Both the position numbers and the translations under genes were made by a program. A DNA stretch of 64,000 bases from assembly GCF_002127325.2 (NCBI RefSeq), contig NC_035449.2:80948693-81012692 (forward strand), read 5' to 3'. The stretch comes from Helianthus annuus. Lineage: Eukaryota; Streptophyta; Magnoliopsida; Asterales; Asteraceae. The notes below the pieces were generated by a model that was not told the origin of the DNA, ran no database searches, and saw nothing but the letters and a program-made list of their open reading frames with translations. Positions 9,504 through 22,600 of this stretch are shown here, in pieces (the stretch's first letter is position 1; every line of letters starts with the position of its first letter).

Positions 9504-12211
9504 CCATTGCACCAGGAACCGCCGTGGCCCCATCATTTGCAGTCAATTGCAGTCACACCACCGGTAATCGCAGTCCATTACCCACTTCAATAATATGTAC
9601 ACAGAACTTAACTTTTATATTTTTGTTCTTGAAATTATATTTGTTAACATGAAATTTGAGTCACACCACCAGTGATCGCAATCAAGTTGCCGAAATCGAG
9701 GAGTTACACCGCTGCCACTCCATTTGTTAGTCCAAACTGGTTTCATCGTGGGTAACTCAATTCAAAATATTAGACTCGAAAAATATACGCCAAAATTGAG
9801 GAAGAAGCAAAAAACGGTTGGTTAGTTCGATATATGCGTGTGTTTTTGTGTTGAAGTTTTGGATCAAAAGAAGTTTATTTTGAATATGTTTGTTTTGTGA
9901 TGCAGATCTTCTATACATAAGTGCTTCTCTGATTCTCGCCGCTCTCTGCTTAAAGTTGATTATGTATTGAATGGGAAATTATATTGGTGTACCTTACTCA
10001 TTGGATGTATTGCAGGTGCAACTTGGTACACATTCCTTCACTTCACCATTAGCCATGTTTGAAGAGTGTGTTTTTCCTCTTGTTGATGGACTGTTCCTAG
10101 GATACAATGCTAACGTTCTAGCCTATGGCCAGGTATATGAGTCTGAATAAGAACCGCTATTGTCCAAATGCTAGAAATTGACATATTGAATGTTATCGGC
10201 AGGTTCGTGACGGTTATAATCCACGAGCCAGCAACTACAAGGAGATAATCCTGACACACTATGCAATGAGGCCGTTAACATAATTTCCAACAAGCTTATC
10301 TTCCCTCTATGAAAGTTAGACAATGTTTTCAACTTTTTGAGTGTTAAGTACACCACTTAATCACTAGATATTACTGAGTGCATATAAAGCTATGGTTTTG
10401 TGCTCTGTTAAGTACACATTTCAATCACACACTTATCTGCTTTGGAAGCCCTTCATGGTTCAATCTACTAAATTTAAGATTTAAAATGTTTGTTCTTTTG
10501 AGATAGTAAATTTGTAAATGGCTAATTGCCCAAGTTGAGAATTTAACTATGTACTCATGTACTATGAGATCTTAATCAAGTTACCAGTTTGAAACTAATT
10601 TTTTTTTTTTTTTTGCTTTTATATTGTTAATTTTGAAGGATTTTTTGGATAGTTCAAAGAAAGAGTAAGTTAAGAGGCTTATGAGAAAAGAGAGAAAAAG
10701 TGGTGTATCAAGTGCATCCAAAAGCACCTCTCGTAGAGGGAGGCTAGAGTGGCGCTAAGTGAGAGGTATGTTCATAGTCCAGTCTGAACCTTCCATAAAA
10801 AACGATTTGACGATGTATCAGTTGAAACCGCTTAAAACCTAACCGGAGAAAACCCTGTTCGAACGGATTCAAAATTTTCCCTTATAAATCAGTTTCATAT
10901 CCGAACCTGTTTGGGTCGATCCAGTTTTAACTTTACCCAATTTGAATTGGTTTCAAAACTGATTCGTTTTGTGCACCTCTATCCGTAGCGCCCAAAATTT
11001 ATTTACAATCTTATTATTTTTTTCTCAACTGTTAAGCCCAGATTGGAGGACAATGTGGTCAGCGATTCTTTACGATATAGTAAAACATGTTTTATAGCCT
11101 CCCTTCTTGTATGTGTATTGTGCTTGTACTGCTGTTCATTCACCCTTAGATAAATTAGGTGTTGGTATTCTAAGAACTTTCAAACTCATACTGTAATGTT
11201 AAAAAAAACCTGCTAACAGACACTTTGTTTCAATTATGTGGCAAAACAATTGGTAGAAAATAATTTAAGAACTGAAATCTAGAATCAAAATTGGAAGTGG
11301 GTAATTTTTAGTTGCCTTTGTACTTTTCTTTCAAGAAGTCAAATCTACTTTGCATTATTGGGTCCATGCAAATGCCCTTTGGATAACAAACTTTAAGACC
11401 ACACGATGTGGGCGTGGAAGCCCCATTCACGCCGGGCACGCCACCCACGTATGGCGTGGAAGGCGGCGTTGTGGGTGGGGATTGAGGATATCCACTGGCA
11501 TGGGGGCAAATGGGTGGGTGAGGTAGTTTAAGGCTTATACCATTATTTTGATGGTTTCAGATTCAGTTGTGTTATGAATGAAGCTTCTCATGTTCATAAT
11601 GAAGCTTCCCATGTGACTACCTAGGCAAGTTTTTGTAGAGGAAGGAGAAGCAAAAGCTGCTTCAGCTAAATGTCATATTTATAGAAACACATTCTGGGTT
11701 AAACATAAAAGTATCTAACATATACTTGAATTGTTATATTATTTTTTCTAATGAAAAGTTACTAATTATTTTAATAATTATTACAGGCTCTATTAGAAAC
11801 ATAGCATCGGCGCGACGACATTACGAGGAATGGAAACTCTCTTTCATGAACAAAACAAGAAAAAGTGGTTGATGTGAATTTTAAGTCTTCCAAGTGTGAG
11901 TTCATCCCTACCCGAATCTGGTGGCTGTGCTTGGTGATGGATGGATGCACATCATGATACTGGTTCTACAATTTGCAAGGTCGGAAACATAAATATATCA
12001 ACCGGAGCCCTCATGTTTATTGCTTTAGTATCATCATTTACCATAAATGTATGTGATCATTTCTCTTTTTTTTTTTTGACTTTACGAACATTCAGTTTGT
12101 TTTTGAGTTGTCATTTTGACGTGTGTAAAACAATCCACGTCACAAGTATTCTTTATTTGGTATATCAGTTAAATAAAAAATTTGGGATGAATTTTACATC
12201 CTAAACCAAGG
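9504..12211 (+). repeat. Left arm of a 2.7-kb inverted repeat
   Basis: This arm is the reverse complement of 12584-13275 followed by 24752-26772. The outer ends align exactly (9504 with 26772, coordinates summing to 36276 also at the kinesin exon). The inner ends meet at CCAAGG/CCTTGG (12211 and 12584). Only scattered differences are visible, for example near 11430. Besides the kinesin exon it holds a GC-rich patch around 11400-11500 and an unrecognised 87-codon frame (11941-12204). It keeps the empty target site of element C at about 11512-11524. Confidence 0.92.
10016..10132 (+). pseudogene. Captured kinesin (KIN-4 like) motor-domain exon fragment
   Basis: The exon is flanked by an acceptor (TATTGCAG) and a donor (GGCCAG/GTATAT) and encodes 39 codons. 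The pieces VQLGTHSFT and AMFEECVFPLVDGLF, then GYNANVLAYGQ, match the kinesin motor domain just before the P-loop (GQTGSGKT in the family). About a dozen family residues between THSFT and AMFEEC are missing, so it encodes no working motor. The retained splice sites point to DNA-level gene capture rather than retrocopying. A second copy lies in the opposite arm at 26144-26260. The KIN-4 assignment is a family-level impression. Confidence 0.75.
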
Positions 12212-12583
12212 TTGTAACATACAAATTCAGAGGTTTTAATCCTCTAAACTTTCTGTTTTTAAAAGGGTTTTAACCCACAAGTGATGAACAAGTCTTGAAC
12301 TTAAATATGTGTGATTATTTGGATAGCTTGGGCTATGCTACTTACAAATCCACACATCACTTGATGTTTTCCTTGTTAGCTAGTGTGTATTTCACTTCCA
12401 TAATAATAATAATCCATTCATGACCATCCTTGTTGTCTTACGACAACTTATGCATTGGTGAATACAAAAGAGGTTTTAAAATGAAAGATTTATCTTCCTA
12501 CCTCTATACATGACTTCTATGATAATCTTGTTATGTTATTGGACTAAGACTTATAATATATACTATATAGAATCAAATTGTAT
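12212..12583. other. Spacer between the inverted-repeat arms
   Basis: This 372-bp AT-rich sequence is not duplicated in either arm and has no coding frame of note. It would form the loop if the palindrome were transcribed. A small hairpin GAGGTTTTAATCCTC lies near 12231. Confidence 0.7.
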
Positions 12584-13275
12584 CCTTGGTTTAGGACGTA
12601 AAATTCATCCCAAGTTTTTTATTTAATTGATATACCAAATAAAGAATACTTGTGACGTGGATCGTTTTACACACATCAAAATGACAACTCAAAAACAAAC
12701 TGAATGTTCGTAAAGTCAAAAAAAAAAGAGAAATGATCACATACATTTATGGTAAATGATGATACTAAAGCAATAAACATGAGGGCTCTTGTTGATATAT
12801 TTATGTTTCCGACCTTGCAAATTGTAGAACCAGTATCATGATGTGCATCCATCCATCACCAAGCACAGCCACCGGATTCGGGTAGGGATGAACTCACACT
12901 TGGAAGACTTCAAATTCACATCAACCATTTTTTCATGTTTTGTTCATGAAAGAGAGTTTCCATTCCTCGTAACGTCGTCACGCCGATGCTATGTTTCTAA
13001 TAGAGCCTCTAATAATTATTAAAATAATTAGTAACTTTTCATTAGAAAAAATAATATAACAAATTCAAGTATATGTTAGATACTTTTATGATGAACCTAG
13101 AATGTGTTTCTATAAACATGACATTTAGCTGAAGCAGCTTTTGCATCTCCTTCCTCTACAAAAACTTGCCTGGGTGGTCACATGGGAAGCTTCATTATCA
13201 ACATGAGAAGCTTCATTCATAACACAACTGAATCTGAAACCATCAAAATAATGGTATAAGCCTTAAGCTACCTCA
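12584..13275 (-). repeat. Right arm of the inverted repeat, inner part
   Basis: Reverse complement of about 11520-12211. It ends in CCTCA (13271-13275), the left target-site duplication of element C. The arm continues at 24752. Confidence 0.92.
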
Positions 13276-13736
13276 TGTTGGATCGTCGTGTGACCCTAAC
13301 GAGTCAATCCGATGAGTTCATCATCAAAAACAAAGGCGGAATCAATGTAATTGATGTCAAACAGCTTGTTCCTTTCTAATTATCTTCTTATTGATCGATT
13401 CTGAGCTTTTTACAATTCTGATAACAATTCGGCAGCACCTCGGCTCACAATCAATGGTCTAATTTCGTTCCAAATGAACATGTCACATCAGTATTTATTG
13501 GAGAGCTAATTCCGCTTGAAACAGTCTCATGCGGAATTACCAGTTCATTAGGAATTACTTAATTCCGTGCGGAATTAGTAATATCGCTTGAACTTGCTAA
13601 TTCCGTTTGAAATGTCTTAGGCACCTTTCAAGCAGAATTACCTTCAACACTGTTTTCTCGATTTCCGTGCCCTGATCTATCTAATACATTACAAGACTCA
13701 ATAAAGACGAGGTTAACAGACATCAGTGGATCAACA
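13276..13736 (-). repeat. 3' LTR of element C (461 bp)
   Basis: On the minus strand it begins TGTTGATCC and ends CGATCCAACA. A TATA-like CAATAAATAC lies at 13491-13500. Several TTCAAGCGGAATTA-like motifs are found at about 13500-13640. It has 124 bp fewer than the 5' LTR, fully explained by two tandem duplications in the latter. Confidence 0.93.
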
Positions 13737-13749
13737 GACTCCCCCTTGG
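13737..13749 (-). promoter_or_regulatory. Polypurine tract of element C
   Basis: On the minus strand CCAAGGGGGAGTC directly precedes the 3' LTR. It is the expected plus-strand primer site of reverse transcription and has the same core as in elements B and E. Confidence 0.85.
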
Positions 13750-13847
13750 ATGTTGACGAAGTCTTTAGCATTCAGTCTTCAGTCTTTACTCTTGATCTTT
13801 CGATCTCTGCCTTGAATTGTCTTGACATTGTAAAGCATCCTTCAATC

Positions 13848-15583
13848 TTCTATCTTCAAACTTTAACCTTCAATCTCCCCTTTGAATGTTGATCCAGAAT
13901 TCTGACTCCCTCTTTCACAGACTCCCCCTCTCGATAAACTAGGACTTGAATTCTGGTTCAAACTTTGACATTTTCTTTGCCATGGGGATCTTGACTCCTG
14001 TTTCCTATTTCTCAAACATATAATCATTATAATCTATTCAATCTTAAGTTTCTCTTAATTGATCTTCAGTTTTAGAAATCCACTTAAGTATTCATGTCCA
14101 AGTTAATGACCCTGATTACTTAATTGATCTACCAAGTCCAATTTAATGACCTTGGTTGATCTCAGACACAACAAAAACTGATTTTTGTTCAACATTTTCA
14201 AATTTTCTGAAAATTTACAAGTTTCAAATTAATGAACTTGTTTTGACTTTCCATTTTCTAAATTAACATGTTAAGCTCCCAACTCATCATCCAGCTTAGA
14301 ATCTTTCTGCATCTGCTCCAACCTTCTGAATCTGAAGATCAACTTTCCACTTTGGTTTGTCGGAAAATAAAGCAGAAATGAAAATCTTTTTGGATTTTTA
14401 ATAACGTTTCTAAACTAGAAAGTGAATTACAGGAATAAAATGCAATGAAAATAAACTATTTACAAACATATTTTTGATGAGCGTGTTAGGGAATCATATC
14501 AGCTAACAACTAGTTACTAGCACCGTTAAGCTTAATAACATACTAAGTCTTAAACAATTCACTTAGATTGTCGATATACTGATCCTCTTAAATTTTCATA
14601 CAAACTTCAATCTGTTCAGGATACGATTTAAGTGTATTAAAGACTTAAACTTATATGTGTGTCCCACCTCTTGAATATACTCCTGTATCCAGATCCCAAT
14701 ATTCAGTCTTACAGGTTCTATCTTCAAACTTTAACCTTCAATCTCCCCTTTGAATGTTGATCCAGAATTCTGACTCCCTCTTTCACAGACTCCCCCTCTC
14801 GATAAACTAGGACTTGAATTCTGGTTCAAACTTTGACATTTTCTTTGCCATGGGGATCTTGACTCCTGTTTCCTATTTCTCAAACATATAATCATTATAA
14901 TCTATTCAATCTTAAGTTTCTCTTAATTGATCTTCAGTTTTAGAAATCCACTTAAGTATTCATGTCCAAGTTAATGACCCTGATTACTTAATTGATCTAC
15001 CAAGTCCAATTTAATGACCTTGGTTGATCTCAGACACAACAAAAACTGATTTTTGTTCAACATTTTCAAATTTTCTGAAAATTTACAAGTTTCAAATTAA
15101 TGAACTTGTTTTGACTTTCCATTTTCTAAATTAACATGTTAAGCTCCCAACTCATCATCCAGCTTAGAATCTTTCTGCATCTGCTCCAACCTTCTGAATC
15201 TGAAGATCAACTTTCCACTTTGGTTTGTCGGAAAATAAAGCAGAAATGAAAATCTTTTTGGATTTTTAATAACGTTTCTAAACTAGAAAGTGAATTACAG
15301 GAATAAAATGCAATGAAAATAAACTATTTACAAACATATTTTTGATGAGCGTGTTAGGGAATCATATCAGCTAACAACTAGTTACTAGCACCGTTAAGCT
15401 TAATAACATACTAAGTCTTAAACAATTCACTTAGATTGTCGATATACTGATCCTCTTAAATTTTCATACAAACTTCAATCTGTTCAGGATACGATTTAAG
15501 TGTATTAAAGACTTAAACTTATATGTGTGTCCCACCTCTTGAATATACTCCTGTATCCAAATCCCAATATTCAGTCTTACAGG
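13848..15583 (-). repeat. 868-bp tandem duplication in element C
   Basis: Copy 1 (13848-14715) and copy 2 (14716-15583) are the same length. By eye they differ at one base (CCAGATCCC against CCAAATCCC near the end). Both lie in the non-coding region between pol and the 3' LTR. The near identity marks a recent event. Confidence 0.93.
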
Positions 15584-16030
15584 TGAGTATACCTAGATGA
15601 TATCTGTAAAAGGGTTAAATGCGAAACCGTGAGAGCTCAGGTCAGAACTTCCGTTCAGCAGAGAGATGACGGTTCGTCTTTAGGTGTGTTCCCTTTAGAG
15701 AATCTTTTCTTCAACAGCACACGATTAACATTTTGCAATGTGTCATCATTTTTTATGCTGAGGGTGAGCTTTCAAAGCACGCAGAAAGTATTATACGGGG
15801 ACTAGGCCATTGCTTCCGCAAAATCAGAAGTCCCGGGATAATACCCCAGATATCACTGAGTATAAAGACCTAATATCTCAGAAAAAGGGACCTTTCAAAC
15901 AAGATTTCAGGGGTTACCTATATATCCAAGATTTGTTCCCCACAAAATAAGCAAGTTTGAATTTTAGGTTTATATCCCAAACAAGATTTACTAAATGTAT
16001 AAAAACCTATCGACACATCATCAGCGAGAC
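15345..16030 (-). other. Conserved non-coding block downstream of pol, element C copy
   Basis: Aligns with B (6070-6750) and E (63850-63145). Its distal part lies within the 868-bp duplication. A run of 14 C (16205-16218 on plus) just upstream replaces the short internal GGGGGAG tract of B. It overlaps the pol stop codon. Confidence 0.7.
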
Positions 16031-16217
16031 TGTTTAAAAACTTTTAAACTTTACATTTGTTTAGCGTACTGTAACTGTACTATCATTTTCCCTTTTTACA
16101 TAAGCTCTTTTTTTAGTTTTCTATTGTTTTTAGATTTTAAAATTTTCTCATGTTTTTGGATTTTTGAATTTTTTACTGTTTTTGTATTTTCTGAAAATAT
16201 AATACCCCCCCCCCCCC

Positions 16218-19200
16218 CTAAATACCAAAACAAGTAAAAAATCGACAAACCATTGCAGATTGTTTCTCAACATCATCATCTACAATGTTATCCTCATCAA
16301 CGCCAATAATCCCATCTGACACCGATAAAAGCTTCATACCGTTTAGTTTTAAAAGATATTTAAAACGAGTTTTATCAAATGCTTTGGTATGTAAATCAGC
16401 TTTCTGTTCGTCAGTGTGGATTTTCTCAATTCGTATCGACTTCTTCTCGAAGCAATCGCGAATGAAGTGATGACGAATTTCGATGTGTTTCGTTTTAGCG
16501 TGATGAACAAGATTTTTCGTGATGTTTATCGCTGCCTCATTATCAACAAAGATAGGGGTGTTAAGAAATTGCAAACCGTAGTCGAGCATCTGTTGCTGGA
16601 TCCACAAGATCTGAGAGCAGCAACTGCTAGCAGATACATACTCTGCTTCACATGTGGATAGAGCCACAAAGGTTTGCTTCTTACATTGCCAGGTGACCAA
16701 ACGTGGTCCGAAAAACTGACAACCCGCTGTTGTTGATTTAGCATTAACTTTGCAGCTTCCGTAGTCGGAATCAGAATACCCTTCAAGCATGAAGTCGCCT
16801 GTTTTTGGATACCACAACCCCAATGATGGGCTTGACTGAAACCGTGCTACGAGGCACGTTGGATACATGATATCGGGTCTTGAAGCAGTTAAGTACATCA
16901 TCGATCCGAACATGGAACGATACATCGTTTCATCTACCCTGTCTCCGGTGAGATCTGGGTTTATCCCATGGTTAGTCGCTAAAGGGGTTGAAGCTGGAGT
17001 AGATCCTGACATCCCAAATTTCTCTAAGATATCATGAACATACTTCGTCTGGTGTTTGAAAATTCCCTCAGGTAGTTGATCAGCTTGAAATCCCAAGAAA
17101 AAATTCATCTCCCCCATCGATGACATTTCAAACTTTTGCTTCATAACCTTTTCAAAGTCTTTGCACAAATTTTCATTCGTTGACCCAAATATGATGTCAT
17201 CCACGTATATCTGAACTATCAGAAGATGTCCGTTGACCTCTTTGGTGAAGAGAGTGGCATCCACTTTTCCACGGATGAAGTTGTTGGCTAGTAGGTGTTG
17301 AGACAATGTCTCGTACCAAGCTCTCGGGGCCTGGTGTAAACCATACAGCGCTTTATCCAGTAAGTAGACCTTGTCTTTGTGGATTGGGTCGGTGAAGCCC
17401 GGTGGCTGTCCGACATATACCTCCTCTTTAACCTTCCCGTAGAGAAACGCCGATTTTACATCTAACTGATATACTTTGAAATTTTTCCACGATGCAAATG
17501 CCAGAAAGATTCTAATCGCTTCTAGTCGAGCCACGGGAGCATATACTTCGGTGAAATCTATACCCTCCTGCTGACTAAAGCCCTGGACTACGAGTCGAGC
17601 TTTGTTTCGAATAATAACCCCTCGATCATCTCTCTTGCATTTAAACACCCATTTTGTGTTAATTTTCCTGTGACCATCAGGCAAATCTACTAACTTCCAC
17701 ACTCCTAACTTCTCAAACTGACTCAACTCTTCTTGCATAGCATTGACCCAAGAATCTTCAGTTAGAGCCTCTTTGAAAGTTCGCGGTTAGATCTGCGAAA
17801 TAAAACAACTAAGTGAAAACTCAGTTTGTAACGGAGCAACTGTAGGATAAAAACACGTAAGCCCTTGATCAATTTGTCGTCTAGTGCGGACGCCTGATTG
17901 CAATTCTCCAATAATCAGCTCTTCTGGATGGTATGAAAGTGTTCTTGGCATCACCTTGCCTGGAACATCTACCTCGCCCTCCAAATTAGTGATATTTTGA
18001 TCTGCACTTTGTTCACTGACTGGAATAGTTTGACTTGAAATCTGAATTTGCTCTCCCTCAGAATCTGAATCACCATGGTCAAATACTGGTCTGTTCTCAG
18101 ATTCTTGATTATCATTTTCTGCCGTCTGATTATCCTGAGCAACTTCATTTTGTTGAATATCATCATGTTCTCCAGCATTGCTTGGACCTGCTTCATCGTC
18201 ATTTGAAGTATGCCTTTGACGCCTTGCAGACTCAGCTGGGAACCTTTCCTGTGATGACTCATACTCTCTCAGAATATCCAACTCATCAAAGAAATCTTCT
18301 TCTTCTTCCTCTTCTTTTTCCATGTCAAACGAATTCCACAAAGTTTCATAATGAAAACGCCATGAATCGCTAGGATTTTGCGGTGGCATTGTGTATCCTT
18401 GACATTCAACATTATGCGCCTCAATAATCCGTTTCAAGTTTGGAACATAGGCTCGTCTCAAAGGACTTGAGTAACCCACAAATATTCCCTCAATACTCTT
18501 TGGACCAAACTTACCAAAAGGCTCTAGAACTGTGCAGGGAGACCCAAAAGGTTCTAAATATTTCAGGTTCGGTTTGCGGTTATTGATCAGCTCAAAACAT
18601 GTCTTGTTGAATTTCTTTACAGTGAGAACCCGGTTGAGCGTATAGCATGCGGCTGAAACTGCTTCTGCCCAAAAGTTAACCGGTAGCTTGGAATCAGCAA
18701 GCATCGTCCTAGCCGTTTCAATTAGCGTCCTGTTCTTTCTTTCAGCTACTCCATTCTGTTGTGGAGTGTAAGGAGCACTAAATTCATGCAATATACCTCT
18801 TTCATCGCAATACTCTTCCATCTTGATATTCTTGAACTCAGTACCATTATCACTTCTGATTCTTCTGATTCGTGCATGGTACAAGTTTTCAATCTTTCTG
18901 AATAACGCCACCAAGCTTTCAAACGTTTCATCTTTAGACTTCAGAAAAGATACCCAAGAAAATCTTGAACAATCGTCTATGACTACAAGACAATAGAGAT
19001 CCCCAGTAATACTTTTGACGTTCACTGGACCAAACAAATCCATATGTAGTCTCTCTAAAGGTCTTGAGATCGAATTTTCTTTCTTCCCGGGGTGAGATTT
19101 CTTCTTTTGCTTTTCTTTGATGCAGCTAATGCACTCCCCCTCAAGATGAAAACCTTTCACATGAACACCAGTAACCAAATCATTGTGCACCAGGTGATTC

Positions 19201-19682
19201 ATTTTTCGCAAATGTATATGACCCATTTTTCGGTGCCACAACTGTGATTCTTTCTCTGTTGCTCTAGACATAAAACAATGAGCCTGGCCCGTGGTTGTAG
19301 TTGCTACACTCATGTCCAACACGTACAGATCATTGACTCTTGGTGCTCTCATGATAATCCATTCTTCGGGAACAACAAATCCTGGTTTCAAGATCAAACA
19401 CTCTTTGTCTGTGAAATGCGTTGTATACATCCTATCACAGATTTGAGATATACTCAGCAGATTATTCTCCAGCTCGGCGATGTAATTCACTCTTTCAAAC
19501 ATGACAATGCCATTGGATAACATTCCTTCATCGATAATTCTACCTCCTTGATTTCCTGCGAATCCCACATAACCTCCATTAAAACCACGAACATCGTACA
19601 ACAGGGTCTTCTTCCCCGTCATGTGCCGAGAAGCTCCACTATCCATAATCCATCGTGAAACGGATCTTGGAAGCTCCTGCAC
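16218..19682 (-). pseudogene. pol: Copia Pol of element C: protease, integrase, reverse transcriptase, RNase H
   Basis: One frame runs from 19682 to 16218, broken once by TAA at about 17787-17789. In order it holds a retroviral-type aspartic protease motif (WIMDSGASRHMTG), the GAG-pre-integrase HHCC region (LWHRKMGH ... CISC), the integrase core with D, D and E in HMDLFGP, RSDNGTEF and NGVAERKNRT, the RT with [13 protein letters not shown] and the catalytic YVDD, and RNase H with SDSDYG, STCEAEY and DNEAA. The order integrase before RT defines Copia. About 20 residues usual between RT and RNase H appear to be missing near [14 protein letters not shown], where the flanks stay in frame. The nonsense codon and this gap should inactivate it. 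Confidence 0.92.
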
Positions 19683-19695
19683 ATTTCAAAAGCAT

Positions 19696-22600
19696 TTAGT
19701 TAGATTTTGATGTCACCCAAGCCTCTATCGACTCAGGTAACTGGACATCAAGGACAGTTCTTTTAGTGATTAATGGTGGAAAATTCTTATCATTGATCTT
19801 CAAGCTTTTTTTAGACCCAACCTCAACCTCTTTGTATAAGAAAAACTCATCTTTCTGAGGTTGACCAGATGGTTGGTCTTTCTTTGGAACATCTTTCTTC
19901 TCAGACTTTTGCATTTCTTTCTCAAGTTTCACATAGTAATCCCAAGGAACATTCATCTTTACTGGTGTAGTAGAAGATGATTGTTTTTCTGACTCTGAAA
20001 CCTTTGGTTTTGGAGAACTTGTTTTCTTTTCAACAACTTTTGGCTTCCATGTTTGTTGAGATGACGCAACCCGTTTGTAACACTTGTCATTTTTAGTTAC
20101 CACATTTTTAACAGGTTCAGTTTTGACTTTGATGTCTTCATTTTTCAAAACCTTTTGCTCAACAACCATTGGAGCTTTTCCTTTCACATCAATTTTCCTT
20201 TTCTGAATCGTAACAACTTCAGTCTTAGGCTTCAAGTTGGTACACTTTCGTGCAATATGTCCAACTTGATTGGATTTGAAGCATGTTCGGGTGTCAACTA
20301 CCCGACTTGTGCCTTTAGACTGAGGCTGTGAGGCCTTCTTCTCAAAGAACTCTTTGTTTGATTTTGAAAAGTTTTTAGATTCTTCATCAGAAAGTGAACT
20401 CGAACTTGAACTTTTCACAAACACTTTCTTCTCAGCAAACCTTCTGTTTTGAACATTCTTTTTCTGATAATTCTTACCACCCTGATATCCACCGACCATT
20501 TGTTTTGTTTATTGTTATAAAAACGTGGTGGAACAACAAGCTTCTTGTAGTAAGTTTCATCTTTTTCAAAATTCATTTGCCTCTTTGTCTGATTTAAATC
20601 TTTTACTTCAGACAGATCAACTTCAATCAATTTGAACACATTTGTCAATTTAGCAACATTAACATTCTCCAGTGGAAACTCAGAATCCGAATACAACTTA
20701 TCCGATCCCGACATCTTGTACATGACAAGAGTAGGTTCTTCATTTAAGTTGCTTTTGGTTTTTGGTTTCGGAATGTATTTGTCCAAGAAACATTCATCTT
20801 CCTCAGTAGTGTCACTTTCAGACTTTAGAACTTTTTCAACCACACTTTTCACAACTCCAGATTGGACACTATCTTCATCGGAAGATGAAGTGAATGTGAC
20901 ATCAATTGTGTCCGGAAGTTTCACTTCATGATCATCTTCATCATTAACCAGCCCTGATTGTGTTTTTGAATAATTGTTTAAAACTGGTGGTGGAACTTGA
21001 TGATACCCCACCCCTGTTCCATCCGAAAAGACATCTTCGCCTGCTTTGTTTTTCCCGATGGTTTTGGGAACAATGTGTTGTAAAACAAAGCTTGTGGAGT
21101 TGTAACTGGTTAATTTCAGATTAATGCGCTCATTTTCAATTTTAGCTTCTTGGAATTGAAGCCTCAACTTAGCAATTTCATCCAGTTGCTAGTTGATTAA
21201 CTCTTCTTTAACTCTAAGAACACCGGTCAGTTGAAGATTTTCTTTGTCTGTCTTACCATTTCTTTCATCAGAATCTTTAACCGTTCGTTTTAGTTTTTCA
21301 AACTTTTCTGAGATTTGACGATTTTCAAGAATCAATTTTTCATTTTCTTTCCTAATTCTTTCTACGTCATTTTTATCGTTTTCGATTTTCTCAGTTAATT
21401 CTTTTAATTTGTTGTTCGAAGCTTTTAACAACTTATCACGGTTCAAGATCTGATCTTCGACACTCCTGACTCTACTAGTCAGTTCTTCAACCTTCTTACC
21501 ACTAAGGTAAGCAACTGTACTACAAACTTTGCACTCTTTCATGCAATTTTTGCAGTTGTTCTCAGATTTACCATTCTTACCTGACTCATGTGTATCGTTT
21601 GAACTGACCTTGTTTTTGGACTCAGTTCCAGAACCAGAAACTACCTCTAGTTCTTTCGCAGCTAGAACCTTGTCAGCCATCTTCTTCAAGTTTTCAGCGG
21701 TGAATTCTTGTGATGTATCTATGATTCCATCATCAATCTTCTTTGGTTGCGGCTCTTTTTCTGTCTCTTTCTTTTTCTCATCAGATTCTCCTCCTCCCCA
21801 CCATTCTCTCTGTCTGGCTTCTTCTTCATCAGCAAGTTGTTTGGTGAGAACTTCAATATCAACAGTATCTGGATCCACAGCTATGTTCCCATTAGGATCA
21901 AGATAACATTCTCTATCAGGATCCCATCGCCTTGCTCTCTTTGCTTCTATCCATGTACGGTAGATTTTGCCTGTCATGACTTGAGCTGTTGCTTTCCTGT
22001 TCATATAGTTCACTTTTTCAGATCTGTTATCTTTAAACGGAACAATCTTTGTTGTTGTGAAGGCATAACCAACTGCGTCTTCTAGGCAAAACATCACTCC
22101 AATCATAACCTTCATCGTCATGAAAAACTGCAAGTGCCATGGATTTCTCTTTGGGTGCCTCCTCTATCTGCTTCATCCTGGGAGGTTCTGCTTTATTCTG
22201 ATGATAAATTGCCCTTTTGTAATAATCCTCTCGAAAAGGATTTGCAGTATCAACAGTGTAAGCATTTCTGCACTCACTCTTAAAGTGACCTTTCTGTTTA
22301 CATTTAAAACATGTCACTTTTGACTTGTCAAAGCCTAACTTGGTAGAAGGTCCACCAATAGACTGTCTTCCAGTAATCTCCATGAATCGCTACGCTCTTC
22401 TCACTACACTCGCCATACACCACTTTATATCGATCAACTCCATCTCTTCAGGGTCGATTTGATCGTAATCTTCCTTTGTTAGGTTGGTGTTGCCTATCTT
22501 TCATGCAACGAGACTTTCGTATGATTCTAACACAGAAGCTAAGAACACCATCTGCTGTTTTGCAGATTCTTCCTTGAAATTCTGACCATTCTTCAGATCC

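Noticed and set aside
10016..10132. Functional kinesin gene
   Set aside because: Only one exon, with an internal gap and no P-loop. Neighbouring sequence has no further kinesin exons.
11941..12204. 87-codon frame in the left palindrome arm
   Set aside because: No domain, low-complexity F/L-rich end, and only a broken counterpart in the other arm.
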